Positions 1 through 14,300 of a stretch of 64,000 nucleotides of DNA are shown in pieces; the first letter of the stretch is position 1, and each line of letters opens with the position of its first letter. The stretch is from Muscardinus avellanarius (taxonomy: Eukaryota > Chordata > Mammalia > Rodentia > Gliridae): the NCBI GenBank assembly GCA_963383645.1, contig OY726559.1:121990721-122054720 (forward strand), read 5' to 3'. Below the pieces are notes generated by a model. That model saw only the letters and a program-made list of their open reading frames with translations. It ran no database searches and was not told where the DNA came from. Both the position numbers and the translations under genes were made by a program.

Positions 1-3000
1 GATTGCAGATAGCATTAACAGTTTTGTATCATTTAGTATAACTTCTTATATGCCTTAGTATACCCTAGGCATAAAAACTTGGAAAAGTGTTTTACATGTC
101 ATATATATGTGAAAGTGGTTCAGTTTCAGTGTATGGCAAGAGTTTCACATAAGTTGAGAATTAGGATTGCACATTGCATTACCAGTTCTATATCATTTAG
201 TTTAACTTCCTATATGCGTTACTTTACCCTAGGCACAAAAGCTCGGAAAAGTGTTTTACATGTCATATATATGTGAAAGTTGTTCAATTTCAGTGTATTG
301 CAAGAGTTTCATATAAGTTTAGAATTAGGATTTCAAATAGCGTTAGCACTTCTATATCATTTAGTTTAACTACTTATATTCGTTAGTTTACCCTAGGCAG
401 AAAAGCTCGGAAAACTGTTTTACCTGTCATATATATGTGGAAATTGTTCAAATTTAGTGTATGGCAAGAGTTTCACAGAAGTTGAGAATTAGGATTGCAG
501 ATAGCATTACCAGTTCTATATCATTTAGTCTAACTACTTACATGCGTTAGTTTACCCCAGCCATAAAAACTCGGAAAAGTGTTGTACATGTCATATATAT
601 GTGGAAGTTTTTCAAATTCAGTGTATGGGGAGAGGTTCACATAAGTTTAGAATTAGGATTGCAGATAGCAATAGCAATTTTATATCATTTATTTTAACTA
701 CTTATATGTGTTAGTTTACCCTAGGCACAAAAGCTCGGAAAACTGTTTTGCATGTCATATATATGTGAAAGTTTAATTTCAGTGTATGGGAAGAGTTTCA
801 CATAAGTTAAGAATTAAAATTGCAGATAGCATTACCAGTTTTGTATCATTTATTATAACTTCTTATATGCCTTAGTTTACCCTTGGCATAAAAACTCGGA
901 AAAGTGTTCTTTCTGTCATATATATGTCAAAAATGTTCAATATCAGTATAATGCAAGGGATTCAAATAAGTTTAGAATTAGGATTGCAGATAGTGTTAGC
1001 ACTTCTATATCATTTAGTTTAACTTCTTATATGCGTTCTTTTACCTTAGGCACAAAAGCGCGGAAAAGTGTTTTACATGTCATATATATGTGAAAGTTGT
1101 TCAATTTCTTATATGTGTTAGTTTACCCTAGCCACAAAAGCTTGGAAAAGTGTTTTACATATCATATATATGTGACATTGTATGGCAAGAGTTTCACATA
1201 AGTTTAGAATTAGGATTGCAGATAGCGTTAAAACTTTTATATCATTTATTTTAACTTCTTATATGGGTTAGTTTACCCTAGGCACAAAAGCTCGGAAAAC
1301 TGTTTTACATGTCATATATATGTGAAAGTTCAATTTCAGTGTATTGGAAGAGTTTCACATAAGTTAAGAATAAGGATTTCAGATAACATTACCAATTTTG
1401 TATCATTTAGTATAACTTCTTATATGCCTTAGTTTATCCTAGGCATAAAAACTCGGAAAAGTATTCTATATGTCATATATATGTCAAAGATGTTCAATTT
1501 CAGTATAATGCAAGAGATTCAAATAAGTTTAGAATTAGGATTTCAGATAGCGTTAGCACTTCTATATCATTTAGTTTAACTTCTTATATGCGTTCTTTTA
1601 CCCTAGGCACAAATGCGCGGAAAAGTGTTTTACATGTCATATATATGTGAATGTTGTTCATTTTCCGTGTATGGCAAGAATTTCACAGAAGTTTACAATT
1701 AGGATTGCAGATAGCATTACCAGTTTTGTATCATTTAGTATAAATTCTTATATGCCTTAGTTTACCATATGCATAAAACCTCGGAAAAGTGTTCTACATG
1801 TCATTTATATGTGAAAGTTGTTCAATTTCAGTGTATGGGAAGAGTTTCACATAAATTTAGAATTAGGATGCAGATAGCACTAGCACTTTTATATCATTTA
1901 GTTTAACTACTTATATGCGTTAGTTTACCCTAGGCACAAAAGCTCGGAAAAGTGTTTTACATGTCATATATATGTGAAAGTTGTTCAATTTCAGTGTATG
2001 GCAAGAATTTTACATAAGTTTAGAATTAGGATTTAAGATAGCGTTAGCACTTCTATATCATTTAGTTTAACTACTTATATGCGTTATTTTACCCTAGGCA
2101 CAAAACCTCGGAAAACTGTTTTACATGTCATATATATGTGAAAGTTGTTCAATTTCAGTGTATGGGAAGAGTTTCACATAAGTTTAGAATTAGGGTTGCA
2201 GATAGCGTTACCAGTTCTATATCATTTAATTTAACTTCTTAGATGCGGTAGTTTACCCTAGGCATAATAATTCGGAAAAGGCTTGTACATGTCATATGTA
2301 TGTGATAGTTGTTCAATTTTAGTATATTGCAAGAGTTTCACATAAGTTTAGAATTAGGATTTCAGACAGCGTTAGCACTTCTATATCAATTAGTTTAACT
2401 ACTTATTTGCGTTAGTTTACCCTAGGCGCAAAGGCTGTTAAAATTGTTTTACATGTCATATACATGTGAAAGTTGTTCAAATTTAGTGTATGGCAAGAGT
2501 TTCACATAAGTTGAGAATTAGGATTGCAGATAGCATTACCACTTCTATTTCATTTAGTTTAACTACTTATATGCGTTAGTTTACTGTAGTCACAAAAGCT
2601 CGGAAAAGTGTTTCACATGTCATATATATGTGAATGTTGTTCAATTTCAGTGTATGGCAAGAGTTTCACATAAGTTGAGAATTAGGATTGCACATTGCAT
2701 TGCCAGTTCTATATCATGAATTTAACTTCCTATATGCGTTAGTTTACCCTAGGCCCAAAAGCTCGGAAAAGTGTTTTACATGTCATATATATGTGAAAGT
2801 TGTTCAATTTTAGTGTATTCCAATAGTTTCACATAAGTTTAGAATTAGGATTGCAGATAGCATTAACAGTTTTGTATCATTTAGTATAACTTCTTATATG
2901 CCTTAGTATACCCTAGGCATAAAAACTTGGAAAAGTGTTTTACATGTCATATATATGTGAAAGTGGTTCAGTTTCAGTGTATGGCAAGAGTTTCACATAA

Positions 3001-6000
3001 GTTGAGAATTAGGATTGCACATTGCATTACCAGTTCTATATCATTTAGTTTAACTTCCTATATGCGTTACTTTACCCTAGGCACAAAAACTCGGAAAAGT
3101 GTTTTACAAGTCATATATATGTGAAAGTTGTTCAATTTCAGTGTATAGCAAGAGTTTCACAGAAGTTGAGAATTAGGATTGCAGATAGCATTACCAGTTC
3201 TATATCATTTAGTTTAACTACTTACATGCGTTAGTTTACCCCAGCCATAAAAACTCGGAAAAGTGTTGTACATGTCATATATATGTGGAAGTTTTTCAAA
3301 TTCAGTGTATGGGGAGAGGTTCACATAAGTTTAGAATTAGGATTGCAGATAGCAATAGCAATTTTATATCATTTATTTTAACTACTTATATGTGTTAGTT
3401 TACCCTAGGCACAAAAGCTCGGAAAACTGTTTTGCATGTCATATATATGTGAAAGTTTAATTTCAGTGTATGGGAAGAGTTTCACATAAGTTAAGAATTA
3501 AAATTGCAGATAGCATTACCAGTTTTGTATCATTTATTATAACTTCTTATATGCCTTAGTTTACCCTTGGCATAAAAACTCGGAAAAGTGTTCTTTCTGT
3601 CATATATATGTCAAAAATGTTCAATATCAGTATAATGCAAGGGATTCAAATAAGTTTAGAATTAGGATTGCAGATAGTGTTAGCACTTCTATATCATTTA
3701 GTTTAACTTCTTATATGCGTTCTTTTACCTTAGGCACAAAAGCGCGGAAAAGTGTTTTACATGTCATATATATGTGAAAGTTGTTCAATTTCTTATATGT
3801 GTTAGTTTACCCTAGCCACAAACGCTTGGAAAAGTGTTTTACATATCATATATATGTGACATTGTATGGCAAGAGTTTCACATAAGTTTAGAATTAGGAT
3901 TGCAGATAGCGTTAAAACTTTTATATCATTTATTTTAACTTCTTATATGGGTTAGTTTACCCTAGGCACAAAAGCTCGGAAAACTGTTTTACATGTCATA
4001 TATATGTGAAAGTTCAATTTCAGTGTATTGGAAGAGTTTCACATAAGTTAAGAATAAGGATTGCAGTTAACATTACCAGTTTTGTATCATTTAGTATAAC
4101 TTCTTATATGCCTTAGTTTATCCTAGGCATAAAAACTCGAAAAAATATTCTATATGTCATATATGTGTCAAATATGTTCAATTTAGGTATAATGCAAGAG
4201 ATTCAAATAAGTTTAGAATTAGGATTGCAGATAGCGTTAGCACTTCTATATCATTTAGTTTAACTTTTTATATGGGTTACTTTACCCTAGGCACAAAAGC
4301 TCGGAAAAGTGTTTTACATGTCATATATGTGTGAAAGTTGTTCAATTTCAGTGTATGGGAAGAGTTTCACATAAGTTTAGGATTAGGATTGCAGATAGCA
4401 TTAGCACTTCTATGTCATTTAGTTTAACTACTTGTATGCGTTAGTTTACCCTAGGCACAAAAGCTCTGAAAAGTGTTTTACATGACATATATATGTGAAA
4501 GTTGTTCAATTTCAGTGTATTGCAAGAGTTTCATATTAGTTTAGAATTAGGATTTCAAATAGCGTTAGCACTTCTATATCATTTAGTTTAACTACTTATA
4601 TGCGTTAGTTTACCCTAGGCACAAAAGCTCGAAAAACTGTTTTACATCTCATATATATGTGAAAGTTGTTCAATTTCAGTGTATGGGAAGAGTTTCACAT
4701 AAGTTTAGATTTAGGATTGCAGATAGCGTTAGCACTTGTATAACATTTAGTTCAATTCCTTATATGTGTTAGTTTACCTTAGGCACAAAAGCTCGGAACA
4801 GTGTATTACATGTCATATATGTGTGAAAGTGGTTCAATTTCAGTGTATGGCAAGAATTTTACATAAGTTTAGAATTAGGATTTAAGATAGCGTTAGCACT
4901 TCTATATCATTTAGTTTAACTACTTATATGCGTTATTTTACCCTAGGCACAAAACCTCGGAAAACTGTTTTACATGTCATATATATGTGAAAGTTGTTCA
5001 ATTTCAGTGTATGGGAAGAGTTTCACATAAGTTTAGAATTAGGGTTGCAGATAGCGTTACCAGTTCTATATCATTTAATTTAACTTCTTAGATGCGTTAG
5101 TTTACCCTAGGCATAAAAACTCGGAAAAGGGTTCTCTATGTCATATATATGTCAAAGATGTTCAATTTCAATATAATGCAAGAGTTTCAAATAAGTTTAG
5201 AATTAGGATTGCAGATAGCGTTAGCACTTCTATATCATTTAGTTTAACTACTTATATGCGTTAGTTTACCCTAGGCACAAAAGCTCAGAAAACTCTTTTA
5301 AATATCATATATATGTGAAAGTTGTTCAATTTCAGTGTATGGGAAGAGTTTCACATAATTTTAGAATTAGGATTGCAGATAGCATTACCAGTTTTGTATC
5401 ATTTAGTATAACTTCTTATATGCCTTAATTTACCCTAGGAATAAAAACTCGGAAGAGGGTTCTCTATGGCATATATATGTCAAAGATGTTCAATTTCAAT
5501 ATAATTCAAGAGATTCAAATAAGTTTAGAATTAGGATTGCAGATAGCATTAGCACTTCTATATCATTTAGTTTAACTTCTTATATGCGTTCTTTTTCCCT
5601 AGGCACAAAAGCGCGGAAAAGTGTTTTACATGTCATATATATATGAATGTTGTTCAATTTCAGTGTATGGCAAGAATTTTACATAAGTTTAGAATTAGGA
5701 TTTAAGATAGCGTTACCACTTCTATATCATTTAGTTTAACTACTTATATGTGTTATTTTACCCAAGGCACAAAACCTCGGAAAACTGTTTTACATGTCAT
5801 ATATATGTGAAAGTTGTTCAATTTCAGTGTATGGGAAGAGTTTCACATAAGTTTAGAATTAGGGTTGCAGATAGCGTTACCAGTTCTATATCATTTAATT
5901 TAACTTCTTAGATGCGTTAGTTTACCCTAGGCATAATAATTCGGAAAAGGCTTGTACATGTCATATGTATGTGATAGTTGTTCAATTTTAGTATATTGCA

Positions 6001-8320
6001 AGAGTTTCACATAAGTTTAGAATTAGGATTGCAGATAGCATTAACAGTTTTGTATCATTTAGTATAACTTCTTATATGCCTTAGTATACCCTAGGCATAA
6101 AAACTTGGAAAAGTGTTTTACATGTCATATATATGTGAAAGTGGTTCAGTTTCAGTGTATGGCAAGAGTTTCACATAAGTTGAGAATTAGGATTGCAGAT
6201 AGCATTACCAGTTCTATATCATTTAGTTTAACTTCCTATATGCGTTACTTTACCCTAGGCACAAAAACTCGGAAAAGTGTTTTACAAGTCATATATATAT
6301 GTGAAAGTTGTTCAATTTCAGTGTATAGCAAGAGTTTCACAGAAGTTGAGAATTAGGATTGCAGATAGCATTACCAGTTCTATATCATTTAGTTTAACTA
6401 CTTACATGCGTTAGTTTACCCCAGCCATAAAAACTCGGAAAAGTGTTGTACATGTCATATATATGTGGAAGTTTTTCAAATTCAGTGTATGGGGAGAGGT
6501 TCACATAAGTTTAGAATTAGGATTGCAGATAGCAATAGCAATTTTATATCATTTATTTTAACTACTTATATGTGTTAGTTTACCCTAGGCACAAAAGCTC
6601 GGAAAACTGTTTTGCATGTCATATATATGTGAAAGTTTAATTTCAGTGTATGGGAAGAGTTTCACATAAGTTAAGAATTAAAATTGCAGATAGCATTACC
6701 AGTTTTGTATCATTTATTATAACTTCTTATATGCCTTAGTTTACCCTTGGCATAAAAACTCGGAAAAGTGTTCTTTCTGTCATATATATGTCAAAAATGT
6801 TCAATATCAGTATAATGCAAGGGATTCAAATAAGTTTAGAATTAGGATTGCAGATAGTGTTAGCACTTCTATATCATTTAGTTTAACTTCTTATATGCGT
6901 TCTTTTACCTTAGGCACAAAAGCGCGGAAAAGTGTTTTACATGTCATATATATGTGAAAGTTGTTCAATTTTAGTGTATTCCAATAGTTTCACATAAGTT
7001 TAGAATTAGGATTGCAGATAGCATTAACAGTTTTGTATCATTTAGTATAACTTCTTATATGCCTTAGTATACCCTAGGCATAAAAACTTGGAAAAGTGTT
7101 TTACATGTCATATATATGTGAAAGTGGTTCAGTTTCAGTGTATGGCAAGAGTTTCACATAAGTTGAGAATTAGGATTGCACATTGCATTACCAGTTCTAT
7201 ATCATTTAGTTTAACTTCCTATATGCGTTACTTTACCCTAGGCACAAAAGCTCGGAAAAGTGTTTTACATGTCATATATATGTGAAAGTTGTTCAATTTC
7301 AGTGTATTGCAAGAGTTTCATATAAGTTTAGAATTAGGATTTCAAATAGCGTTAGCACTTCTATATCATTTAGTTTAACTACTTATATTCGTTAGTTTAC
7401 CCTAGGCAGAAAAGCTCGGAAAACTGTTTTACCTGTCATATATATGTGGAAATTGTTCAAATTTAGTGTATGGCAAGAGTTTCACAGAAGTTGAGAATTA
7501 GGATTGCAGATAGCATTACCAGTTTTGTATCATTTAGTATAACTTCTTATATGCCTTAGTTTACCCTAGGCATAAAAACTCGGAAAAGTGTTTTACAAGT
7601 CATATATATATGTGAAAGTTGTTCAATTTCAGTGTATAGCAAGAGTTTCACAGAAGTTGAGAATTAGGATTGCAGATAGCATTACCAGTTCTATATCATT
7701 TAGTTTAACTACTTACATGCGTTAGTTTACCCCAGCCATAAAAACTCGGAAAAGTGTTGTACATGTCATATATATGTGGAAGTTTTTCAAATTCAGTGTA
7801 TGGGGAGAGGTTCACATAAGTTTAGAATTAGGATTGCAGATAGCAATAGCAATTTTATATCATTTATTTTAACTACTTATATGTGTTAGTTTACCCTAGG
7901 CACAAAAGCTCGGAAAACTGTTTTGCATGTCATATATATGTGAAAGTTTAATTTCAGTGTATGGGAAGAGTTTCACATAAGTTAAGAATTAAAATTGCAG
8001 ATAGCATTACCAGTTTTGTATCATTTATTATAACTTCTTATATGCCTTAGTTTACCCTTGGCATAAAAACTCGGAAAAGTGTTCTTTCTGTCATATATAT
8101 GTCAAAAATGTTCAATATCAGTATAATGCAAGGGATTCAAATAAGTTTAGAATTAGGATTGCAGATAGTGTTAGCACTTCTATATCATTTAGTTTAACTT
8201 CTTATATGCGTTCTTTTACCTTAGGCACAAAAGCGCGGAAAAGTGTTTTACATGTCATATATATGTGAAAGTTGTTCAATTTTAGTGTATTCCAATAGTT
8301 TCACATAAGTTTAGAATTAG
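1..8320. repeat. Higher-order repeat copy 1 (8,320 bp)
   Basis: The sequence at base 1 (GATTGCAGATAGCATTAACA) recurs at 8,321, and the following kilobases match line by line. The unit is made of four sub-blocks, each starting with the same marker monomer, whose AAACTTGGAAAAGTG lies near 76, 2,924, 6,102 and 7,085: A (2,848 bp), B (3,178 bp), C (983 bp) and D (1,311 bp). A and B share long stretches but carry diagnostic differences, for example ACAAAAGCTTGG in A near 1,133 against ACAAACGCTTGG in B near 3,819, and GGATTTCAGATAACATT in A against GGATTGCAGTTAACATT in B. This copy lacks one 166-bp monomer that copy 2 has in its A block, which explains its shorter length. Confidence 0.88.
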
Positions 8321-11300
8321 GATTGCAGATAGCATTAACAGTTTTGTATCATTTAGTATAACTTCTTATATGCCTTAGTATACCCTAGGCATAAAAACTT
8401 GGAAAAGTGTTTTACATGTCATATATATGTGAAAGTGGTTCAGTTTCAGTGTATGGCAAGAGTTTCACATAAGTTGAGAATTAGGATTGCACATTGCATT
8501 ACCAGTTCTATATCATTTAGTTTAACTTCCTATATGCGTTACTTTACCCTAGGCACAAAAGCTCGGAAAAGTGTTTTACATGTCATATATATGTGAAAGT
8601 TGTTCAATTTCAGTGTATTGCAAGAGTTTCATATAAGTTTAGAATTAGGATTTCAAATAGCGTTAGCACTTCTATATCATTTAGTTTAACTACTTATATT
8701 CGTTAGTTTACCCTAGGCAGAAAAGCTCGGAAAACTGTTTTACCTGTCATATATATGTGGAAATTGTTCAAATTTAGTGTATGGCAAGAGTTTCACAGAA
8801 GTTGAGAATTAGGATTGCAGATAGCATTACCAGTTTTGTATCATTTAGTATAACTTCTTATATGCCTTAGTTTACCCTAGGCATAAAAACTCGGAAAAGT
8901 GTTTTACAAGTCATATATATATGTGAAAGTTGTTCAATTTCAGTGTATAGCAAGAGTTTCACAGAAGTTGAGAATTAGGATTGCAGATAGCATTACCAGT
9001 TCTATATCATTTAGTTTAACTACTTACATGCGTTAGTTTACCCCAGCCATAAAAACTCGGAAAAGTGTTGTACATGTCATATATATGTGGAAGTTTTTCA
9101 AATTCAGTGTATGGGGAGAGGTTCACATAAGTTTAGAATTAGGATTGCAGATAGCAATAGCAATTTTATATCATTTATTTTAACTACTTATATGTGTTAG
9201 TTTACCCTAGGCACAAAAGCTCGGAAAACTGTTTTGCATGTCATATATATGTGAAAGTTTAATTTCAGTGTATGGGAAGAGTTTCACATAAGTTAAGAAT
9301 TAAAATTGCAGATAGCATTACCAGTTTTGTATCATTTATTATAACTTCTTATATGCCTTAGTTTACCCTTGGCATAAAAACTCGGAAAAGTGTTCTTTCT
9401 GTCATATATATGTCAAAAATGTTCAATATCAGTATAATGCAAGGGATTCAAATAAGTTTAGAATTAGGATTGCAGATAGTGTTAGCACTTCTATATCATT
9501 TAGTTTAACTTCTTATATGCGTTCTTTTACCTTAGGCACAAAAGCGCGGAAAAGTGTTTTACATGTCATATATATGTGAAAGTTGTTCAATTTCTTATAT
9601 GTGTTAGTTTACCCTAGCCACAAAAGCTTGGAAAAGTGTTTTACATATCATATATATGTGACATTGTATGGCAAGAGTTTCACATAAGTTTAGAATTAGG
9701 ATTGCAGATAGCGTTAAAACTTTTATATCATTTATTTTAACTTCTTATATGGGTTAGTTTACCCTAGGCACAAAAGCTCGGAAAACTGTTTTACATGTCA
9801 TATATATGTGAAAGTTCAATTTCAGTGTATTGGAAGAGTTTCACATAAGTTAAGAATAAGGATTTCAGATAACATTACCAATTTTGTATCATTTAGTATA
9901 ACTTCTTATATGCCTTAGTTTATCCTAGGCATAAAAACTCGGAAAAGTATTCTATATGTCATATATATGTCAAAGATGTTCAATTTCAGTATAATGCAAG
10001 AGATTCAAATAAGTTTAGAATTAGGATTTCAGATAGCGTTAGCACTTCTATATCATTTAGTTTAACTTCTTATATGCGTTCTTTTACCCTAGGCACAAAT
10101 GCGCGGAAAAGTGTTTTACATGTCATATATATGTGAATGTTGTTCATTTTCCGTGTATGGCAAGAATTTCACAGAAGTTTACAATTAGGATTGCAGATAG
10201 CATTACCAGTTTTGTATCATTTAGTATAAATTCTTATATGCCTTAGTTTACCATATGCATAAAACCTCGGAAAAGTGTTCTACATGTCATTTATATGTGA
10301 AAGTTGTTCAATTTCAGTGTATGGGAAGAGTTTCACATAAATTTAGAATTAGGATGCAGATAGCACTAGCACTTTTATATCATTTAGTTTAACTACTTAT
10401 ATGCGTTAGTTTACCCTAGGCACAAAAGCTCGGAAAAGTGTTTTACATGTCATATATATGTGAAAGTTGTTCAATTTCAGTGTATGGCAAGAATTTTACA
10501 TAAGTTTAGAATTAGGATTTAAGATAGCGTTAGCACTTCTATATCATTTAGTTTAACTACTTATATGCGTTATTTTACCCTAGGCACAAAACCTCGGAAA
10601 ACTGTTTTACATGTCATATATATGTGAAAGTTGTTCAATTTCAGTGTATGGGAAGAGTTTCACATAAGTTTAGAATTAGGGTTGCAGATAGCGTTACCAG
10701 TTCTATATCATTTAATTTAACTTCTTAGATGCGGTAGTTTACCCTAGGCATAATAATTCGGAAAAGGCTTGTACATGTCATATGTATGTGATAGTTGTTC
10801 AATTTTAGTATATTGCAAGAGTTTCACATAAGTTTAGAATTAGGATTTCAGACAGCGTTAGCACTTCTATATCAATTAGTTTAACTACTTATTTGCGTTA
10901 GTTTACCCTAGGCGCAAAGGCTGTTAAAATTGTTTTACATGTCATATACATGTGAAAGTTGTTCAAATTTAGTGTATGGCAAGAGTTTCACATAAGTTGA
11001 GAATTAGGATTGCAGATAGCATTACCACTTCTATTTCATTTAGTTTAACTACTTATATGCGTTAGTTTACTGTAGTCACAAAAGCTCGGAAAAGTGTTTC
11101 ACATGTCATATATATGTGAATGTTGTTCAATTTCAGTGTATGGCAAGAGTTTCACATAAGTTGAGAATTAGGATTGCACATTGCATTGCCAGTTCTATAT
11201 CATGAATTTAACTTCCTATATGCGTTAGTTTACCCTAGGCCCAAAAGCTCGGAAAAGTGTTTTACATGTCATATATATGTGAAAGTTGTTCAATTTTAGT

Positions 11301-14300
11301 GTATTCCAATAGTTTCACATAAGTTTAGAATTAGGATTGCAGATAGCATTAACAGTTTTGTATCATTTAGTATAACTTCTTATATGCCTTAGTATACCCT
11401 AGGCATAAAAACTTGGAAAAGTGTTTTACATGTCATATATATGTGAAAGTGGTTCAGTTTCAGTGTATGGCAAGAGTTTCACATAAGTTGAGAATTAGGA
11501 TTGCACATTGCATTACCAGTTCTATATCATTTAGTTTAACTTCCTATATGCGTTACTTTACCCTAGGCACAAAAACTCGGAAAAGTGTTTTACAAGTCAT
11601 ATATATGTGAAAGTTGTTCAATTTCAGTGTATAGCAAGAGTTTCACAGAAGTTGAGAATTAGGATTGCAGATAGCATTACCAGTTCTATATCATTTAGTT
11701 TAACTACTTACATGCGTTAGTTTACCCCAGCCATAAAAACTCGGAAAAGTGTTGTACATGTCATATATATGTGGAAGTTTTTCAAATTCAGTGTATGGGG
11801 AGAGGTTCACATAAGTTTAGAATTAGGATTGCAGATAGCAATAGCAATTTTATATCATTTATTTTAACTACTTATATGTGTTAGTTTACCCTAGGCACAA
11901 AAGCTCGGAAAACTGTTTTGCATGTCATATATATGTGAAAGTTTAATTTCAGTGTATGGGAAGAGTTTCACATAAGTTAAGAATTAAAATTGCAGATAGC
12001 ATTACCAGTTTTGTATCATTTATTATAACTTCTTATATGCCTTAGTTTACCCTTGGCATAAAAACTCGGAAAAGTGTTCTTTCTGTCATATATATGTCAA
12101 AAATGTTCAATATCAGTATAATGCAAGGGATTCAAATAAGTTTAGAATTAGGATTGCAGATAGTGTTAGCACTTCTATATCATTTAGTTTAACTTCTTAT
12201 ATGCGTTCTTTTACCTTAGGCACAAAAGCGCGGAAAAGTGTTTTACATGTCATATATATGTGAAAGTTGTTCAATTTCTTATATGTGTTAGTTTACCCTA
12301 GCCACAAACGCTTGGAAAAGTGTTTTACATATCATATATATGTGACATTGTATGGCAAGAGTTTCACATAAGTTTAGAATTAGGATTGCAGATAGCGTTA
12401 AAACTTTTATATCATTTATTTTAACTTCTTATATGGGTTAGTTTACCCTAGGCACAAAAGCTCGGAAAACTGTTTTACATGTCATATATATGTGAAAGTT
12501 CAATTTCAGTGTATTGGAAGAGTTTCACATAAGTTAAGAATAAGGATTGCAGTTAACATTACCAGTTTTGTATCATTTAGTATAACTTCTTATATGCCTT
12601 AGTTTATCCTAGGCATAAAAACTCGAAAAAATATTCTATATGTCATATATGTGTCAAATATGTTCAATTTAGGTATAATGCAAGAGATTCAAATAAGTTT
12701 AGAATTAGGATTGCAGATAGCGTTAGCACTTCTATATCATTTAGTTTAACTTTTTATATGGGTTACTTTACCCTAGGCACAAAAGCTCGGAAAAGTGTTT
12801 TACATGTCATATATGTGTGAAAGTTGTTCAATTTCAGTGTATGGGAAGAGTTTCACATAAGTTTAGGATTAGGATTGCAGATAGCATTAGCACTTCTATG
12901 TCATTTAGTTTAACTACTTGTATGCGTTAGTTTACCCTAGGCACAAAAGCTCTGAAAAGTGTTTTACATGACATATATATGTGAAAGTTGTTCAATTTCA
13001 GTGTATTGCAAGAGTTTCATATTAGTTTAGAATTAGGATTTCAAATAGCGTTAGCACTTCTATATCATTTAGTTTAACTACTTATATGCGTTAGTTTACC
13101 CTAGGCACAAAAGCTCGAAAAACTGTTTTACATCTCATATATATGTGAAAGTTGTTCAATTTCAGTGTATGGGAAGAGTTTCACATAAGTTTAGATTTAG
13201 GATTGCAGATAGCGTTAGCACTTGTATAACATTTAGTTCAATTCCTTATATGTGTTAGTTTACCTTAGGCACAAAAGCTCGGAACAGTGTATTACATGTC
13301 ATATATGTGTGAAAGTGGTTCAATTTCAGTGTATGGCAAGAATTTTACATAAGTTTAGAATTAGGATTTAAGATAGCGTTAGCACTTCTATATCATTTAG
13401 TTTAACTACTTATATGCGTTATTTTACCCTAGGCACAAAACCTCGGAAAACTGTTTTACATGTCATATATATGTGAAAGTTGTTCAATTTCAGTGTATGG
13501 GAAGAGTTTCACATAAGTTTAGAATTAGGGTTGCAGATAGCGTTACCAGTTCTATATCATTTAATTTAACTTCTTAGATGCGTTAGTTTACCCTAGGCAT
13601 AAAAACTCGGAAAAGGGTTCTCTATGTCATATATATGTCAAAGATGTTCAATTTCAATATAATGCAAGAGTTTCAAATAAGTTTAGAATTAGGATTGCAG
13701 ATAGCGTTAGCACTTCTATATCATTTAGTTTAACTACTTATATGCGTTAGTTTACCCTAGGCACAAAAGCTCAGAAAACTCTTTTAAATATCATATATAT
13801 GTGAAAGTTGTTCAATTTCAGTGTATGGGAAGAGTTTCACATAATTTTAGAATTAGGATTGCAGATAGCATTACCAGTTTTGTATCATTTAGTATAACTT
13901 CTTATATGCCTTAATTTACCCTAGGAATAAAAACTCGGAAGAGGGTTCTCTATGGCATATATATGTCAAAGATGTTCAATTTCAATATAATTCAAGAGAT
14001 TCAAATAAGTTTAGAATTAGGATTGCAGATAGCATTAGCACTTCTATATCATTTAGTTTAACTTCTTATATGCGTTCTTTTTCCCTAGGCACAAAAGCGC
14101 GGAAAAGTGTTTTACATGTCATATATATATGAATGTTGTTCAATTTCAGTGTATGGCAAGAATTTTACATAAGTTTAGAATTAGGATTTAAGATAGCGTT
14201 ACCACTTCTATATCATTTAGTTTAACTACTTATATGTGTTATTTTACCCAAGGCACAAAACCTCGGAAAACTGTTTTACATGTCATATATATGTGAAAGT

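Noticed and set aside
79..276. A recurring 65-codon open frame (about 18 copies in the window) in the satellite
   Set aside because: It recurs only because the DNA is a tandem repeat, starts at a non-ATG codon, covers parts of two monomers and has no protein-like composition or neighbouring gene signals.
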